Source: Pollutimonas sp963706785
GTDB taxonomy: Bacteria > Pseudomonadota > Gammaproteobacteria > Burkholderiales > Burkholderiaceae_B
Assembly (NCBI GenBank): GCA_963706785.1
Contig: CAVPNJ010000002.1
Span: forward strand, 744,001 to 808,000
Length of the DNA stretch: 64,000 nucleotides
Direction: 5' to 3'
Shown here in pieces: positions 61,860 through 64,000 of the stretch. The first letter of the stretch is position 1; the number at the start of each line of letters is the position of its first letter. The position numbers and the translations under genes are program-made. Under the pieces are notes generated by a model that was given only the letters and a program-made list of their open reading frames with translations, did no database searches and was not told the origin of the DNA.

Positions 61860-64000
61860 ATGGCGTTTACCAGTCTTCGTGGTGCTTCATCCGGACTTCT
61901 GGCCGTCCTGAAGAAAGGTACACGCCTGCGCCGGGGCAAGCCGCCAAAGACTGCGCCACTTGGTCTTGCCGACGCGCAGCCGAACACAATCGCGTCGCTC
62001 GCTCCGCTTACACAGGTCATCAGCCACTACCTAAGTTCGAAAGACATTGAACGGGTCAAAGAGGCCTACCGATTCGCTGATCAGGCGCATCTGGGCCAAT
62101 TCCGGGCTAGCGGCGAACCGTATATCTCGCATCCGATTGCCGTTACCGAAATCTGCGCCGGATGGAAGCTCGACGCAGATTCGCTCATGGCTGCCCTGCT
62201 GCACGATGTCATTGAAGACCAGGGCGTTGCCAAACAAGAACTCGCTGAAAAGTTTGGCGCCGACGTCTCCGAGATCGTCGACGGGCTGTCCAAAGTTAGA
62301 GCGGCTAGAGTTCGCCACTAAAGCAGAGCAGCAAGCGGAAAGCTTCCGTAAAATGCTACTGGCCATGGCGCGCGATGTACGCGTCATTCTGATCAAGCTG
62401 GCCGACCGCCTGCACAATATGCGCACGCTCGGAGCGGTCAATGCTGAAAAACGTCGCCGTATCGCGCGTGAAACCCTGGAAATCTATACTCCCATCGCGC
62501 ATCGCCTGGGGTTGAACGCCTTATTCCGCGAACTGCAAGATCTCTGTTTCCAGGCAATATATCCCGACCGCTACCGCGTATTGCATAAAGCAATGATGGC
62601 GGCGCGTGGAAACCGACGCGAGGTGCTCGGAAAAATATCCGACTCCGTGCGCGTAGCGTTACCAGCAGCTGGCATTGAAGCCGAAGTCAGCGGGCGTGAA
62701 AAGTCGCTGTTCAGTATTTACACGAAAATGACAGAACAAAAAAAGTCATTCTCCGAGGTACTGGATATTTACGGATTCCGGGTCATAGTCCATACCCTGC
62801 CAGAATGTTATCTGGCCCTCGGTACCCTGCATCAGCTGTATCGCCCCGTACCGGGTAAGTTCAAAGACTATATCGCAATCCCTAAGCTAAATGGATATCA
62901 GTCCTTGCACACCACTCTGGTGGGCCCCTATGGAACTCCGGTCGAGTTCCAGTTCCGTACCCGCGACATGGATCACGTGGCCGAAGAAGGCGTTGCCTCT
63001 CACTGGTTATATAAAGAAGACAACGTTACGCTTAACGACTTGCAAAAGCGGACTCATCAGTGGCTACAGTCGCTGCTGGACATTCAAAGCCAAACCGGCG
63101 ACTCGGGCGAATTTCTCGAGCATGTCAAGGTCGACCTGTTCCCAGACGCGGTATATGTTTTCACTCCTCAGGGCAAGATTATTTCACTGCCCCGAGGCGC
63201 TACGCCCGTAGACTTCGCCTACACAATCCATACCGATATCGGGAATCAGGCCGTTGCTTCAAAAATCAACGGTGAATTCGCTCCGTTGCGTACCGAGCTG
63301 AAAAGTGGGGACGCCGTCGAAATCATTACCTCCCCCGCTTCGCGACCTAGCGCACAGTGGCTTAACTATGTTCGGACAGGCCGCGCCCGATCCGAAATCC
63401 GCCATTACTTGCGCACCGTCAAACTTGAAGAATCGGTTGCTTTTGGCCAACGCCTGCTAAATCAAGCGTTCGATCAACTACACCTGCCCCATCCCGCTGA
63501 CGACGATCCCGATTGGGATAAACTTGCCAAAAGCTCTGGCGCCACATCTCGCGAAGAAATCTTGGCCGACATCGGGCTGGGAAAACGTTTGGCAGCAGTG
63601 GTGGCACGTCGTTTTGCGCCGGAAAATGCCTTTCTTGCAACGACAGCGGCTGCATTTGACGAACTGTCTTCTGTTACGAGCGCCCCCATTCTTATCCATG
63701 GCAACGAAGGCCAGGCGGTTCAGCTCGCGCCGTGTTGCGGCCCCCTACCCGGCGATGCCATTATCGGCGGCATCCGGCTCGGGCATGGCCTGGTGGTACA
63801 CATGGAAGAATGCGCCGTCGCGCAGCGGCAACGTGCACGCGAACCAGAGCGCTGGATTCCTGTCTTGTGGGATAGCAACACTGCGCGCCACCTTTCCACC
63901 CGGCTTGATGTCACGGTAGTCAATGAAAGGGGCGTCCTGGGCCGTCTTGCAGCCGAAGTGACCGAGGCCGATTCCAACATCATGCATCTGACCATGCAGG
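61860..64000 (+). CDS. spoT: Bifunctional (p)ppGpp synthase/hydrolase, one frameshift, 3' end outside window
   Basis: Makes and degrades the stringent-response alarmones. The N-terminal HD hydrolase domain (SGEPYISHPIAVTEICAGWK and LLHDVIEDQGVAKQE) looks active. The frame breaks at about 62295: AAAGTTAGAG should read AAATTAGAG to join DGLSKL to EFATKAEQQAESF. The second frame is then open to 64000 and holds the synthetase (EVLDIYGFRVIV, PGKFKDYIAIPKLNGYQSLH), a TGS domain (DAVYVFTPQGKIISLPRGAT) and the beginning of the C-terminal ACT region (RLDVTVVNERGVLGRLAAEV). The KFKD motif matches the RxKD type of bifunctional enzymes rather than the ExDD of RelA, with Lys in place of Arg. Confidence 0.93.

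Noticed and set aside
1..64000. CRISPR arrays, transposons, prophage, toxin-antitoxin or restriction genes
   Set aside because: No direct repeat arrays, terminal inverted repeats, integrase or transposase motifs, or defence-type domains are seen. The gene content is core metabolism.

Overview
The window looks like a stretch of core chromosome from a betaproteobacterium of the order Burkholderiales, most likely the family Alcaligenaceae (Bordetella, Achromobacter, Pusillimonas and relatives). The basis is gene order and protein style: rpsB-tsf-pyrH-frr-uppS-cdsA-dxr-rseP-bamA-skp-lpxD-fabZ-lpxA-lpxB with map-glnD divergent, a class I PHA synthase with its reductase, and an aceE-aceF-lpdA operon whose dihydrolipoamide dehydrogenase carries its own lipoyl domain. 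I cannot fix the genus from sequence alone. I see no rRNA, tRNA, insertion sequence, prophage or CRISPR array, and no intergenic gap above about 260 bases.

Layout. 1-13.7 kb (minus strand): translation factors, isoprenoid/undecaprenyl and phospholipid precursors, then outer-membrane protein assembly and lipid A synthesis. 13.9-21.4 kb (plus): map, glnD, a MarC-type membrane protein, dsbB, phaC and phaB. 21.4-34.3 kb (minus): the aceE-aceF-lpdA pyruvate dehydrogenase operon, a hairpin, then folC-dedD-cvpA-purF and two periplasmic cell-wall genes (ldtD-like and ycbK-like). 34.6-40.5 kb (plus): a PAS histidine kinase and FixJ-like regulator translationally coupled to folD, then an M3 oligopeptidase and a SCO1-type copper protein. 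40.5-49.5 kb (minus): a tripartite RND efflux operon followed by pdxJ, a nitroreductase and a second flavoprotein disulfide reductase. 49.6-58.7 kb: a BON lipoprotein (plus) facing a glycine-zipper protein, a ybhP-clsB-ybhN phospholipid cluster, an ABC importer of the TrpXYZ type, a spermidine-synthase-like protein, a thiolase and a 47-residue small protein with a strong terminator. 58.9-64 kb (plus): xth, a PmtA-like methyltransferase, a very acidic unknown protein, gmk, rpoZ and a bifunctional (p)ppGpp synthase/hydrolase that runs off the end.

The most striking anomaly is technical rather than biological. Five normally essential or near-essential genes (lpxD, bamA, dxr, cdsA, spoT) are interrupted by nine single-base frameshifts, and every one is best explained by one extra base. 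All other genes are intact. This reads as uncorrected insertion errors in the assembly, so I annotate these loci as whole genes with frameshifts, not as pseudogenes.

I did not find a clear undescribed system. The candidates most worth a second look are the lysine-free acidic protein at 60.5 kb coupled to a methyltransferase gene, the 47-residue protein at 58.6 kb, the AT-rich inverted repeat between the pyruvate dehydrogenase operon and the PAS kinase, and the perfect palindrome in front of map.
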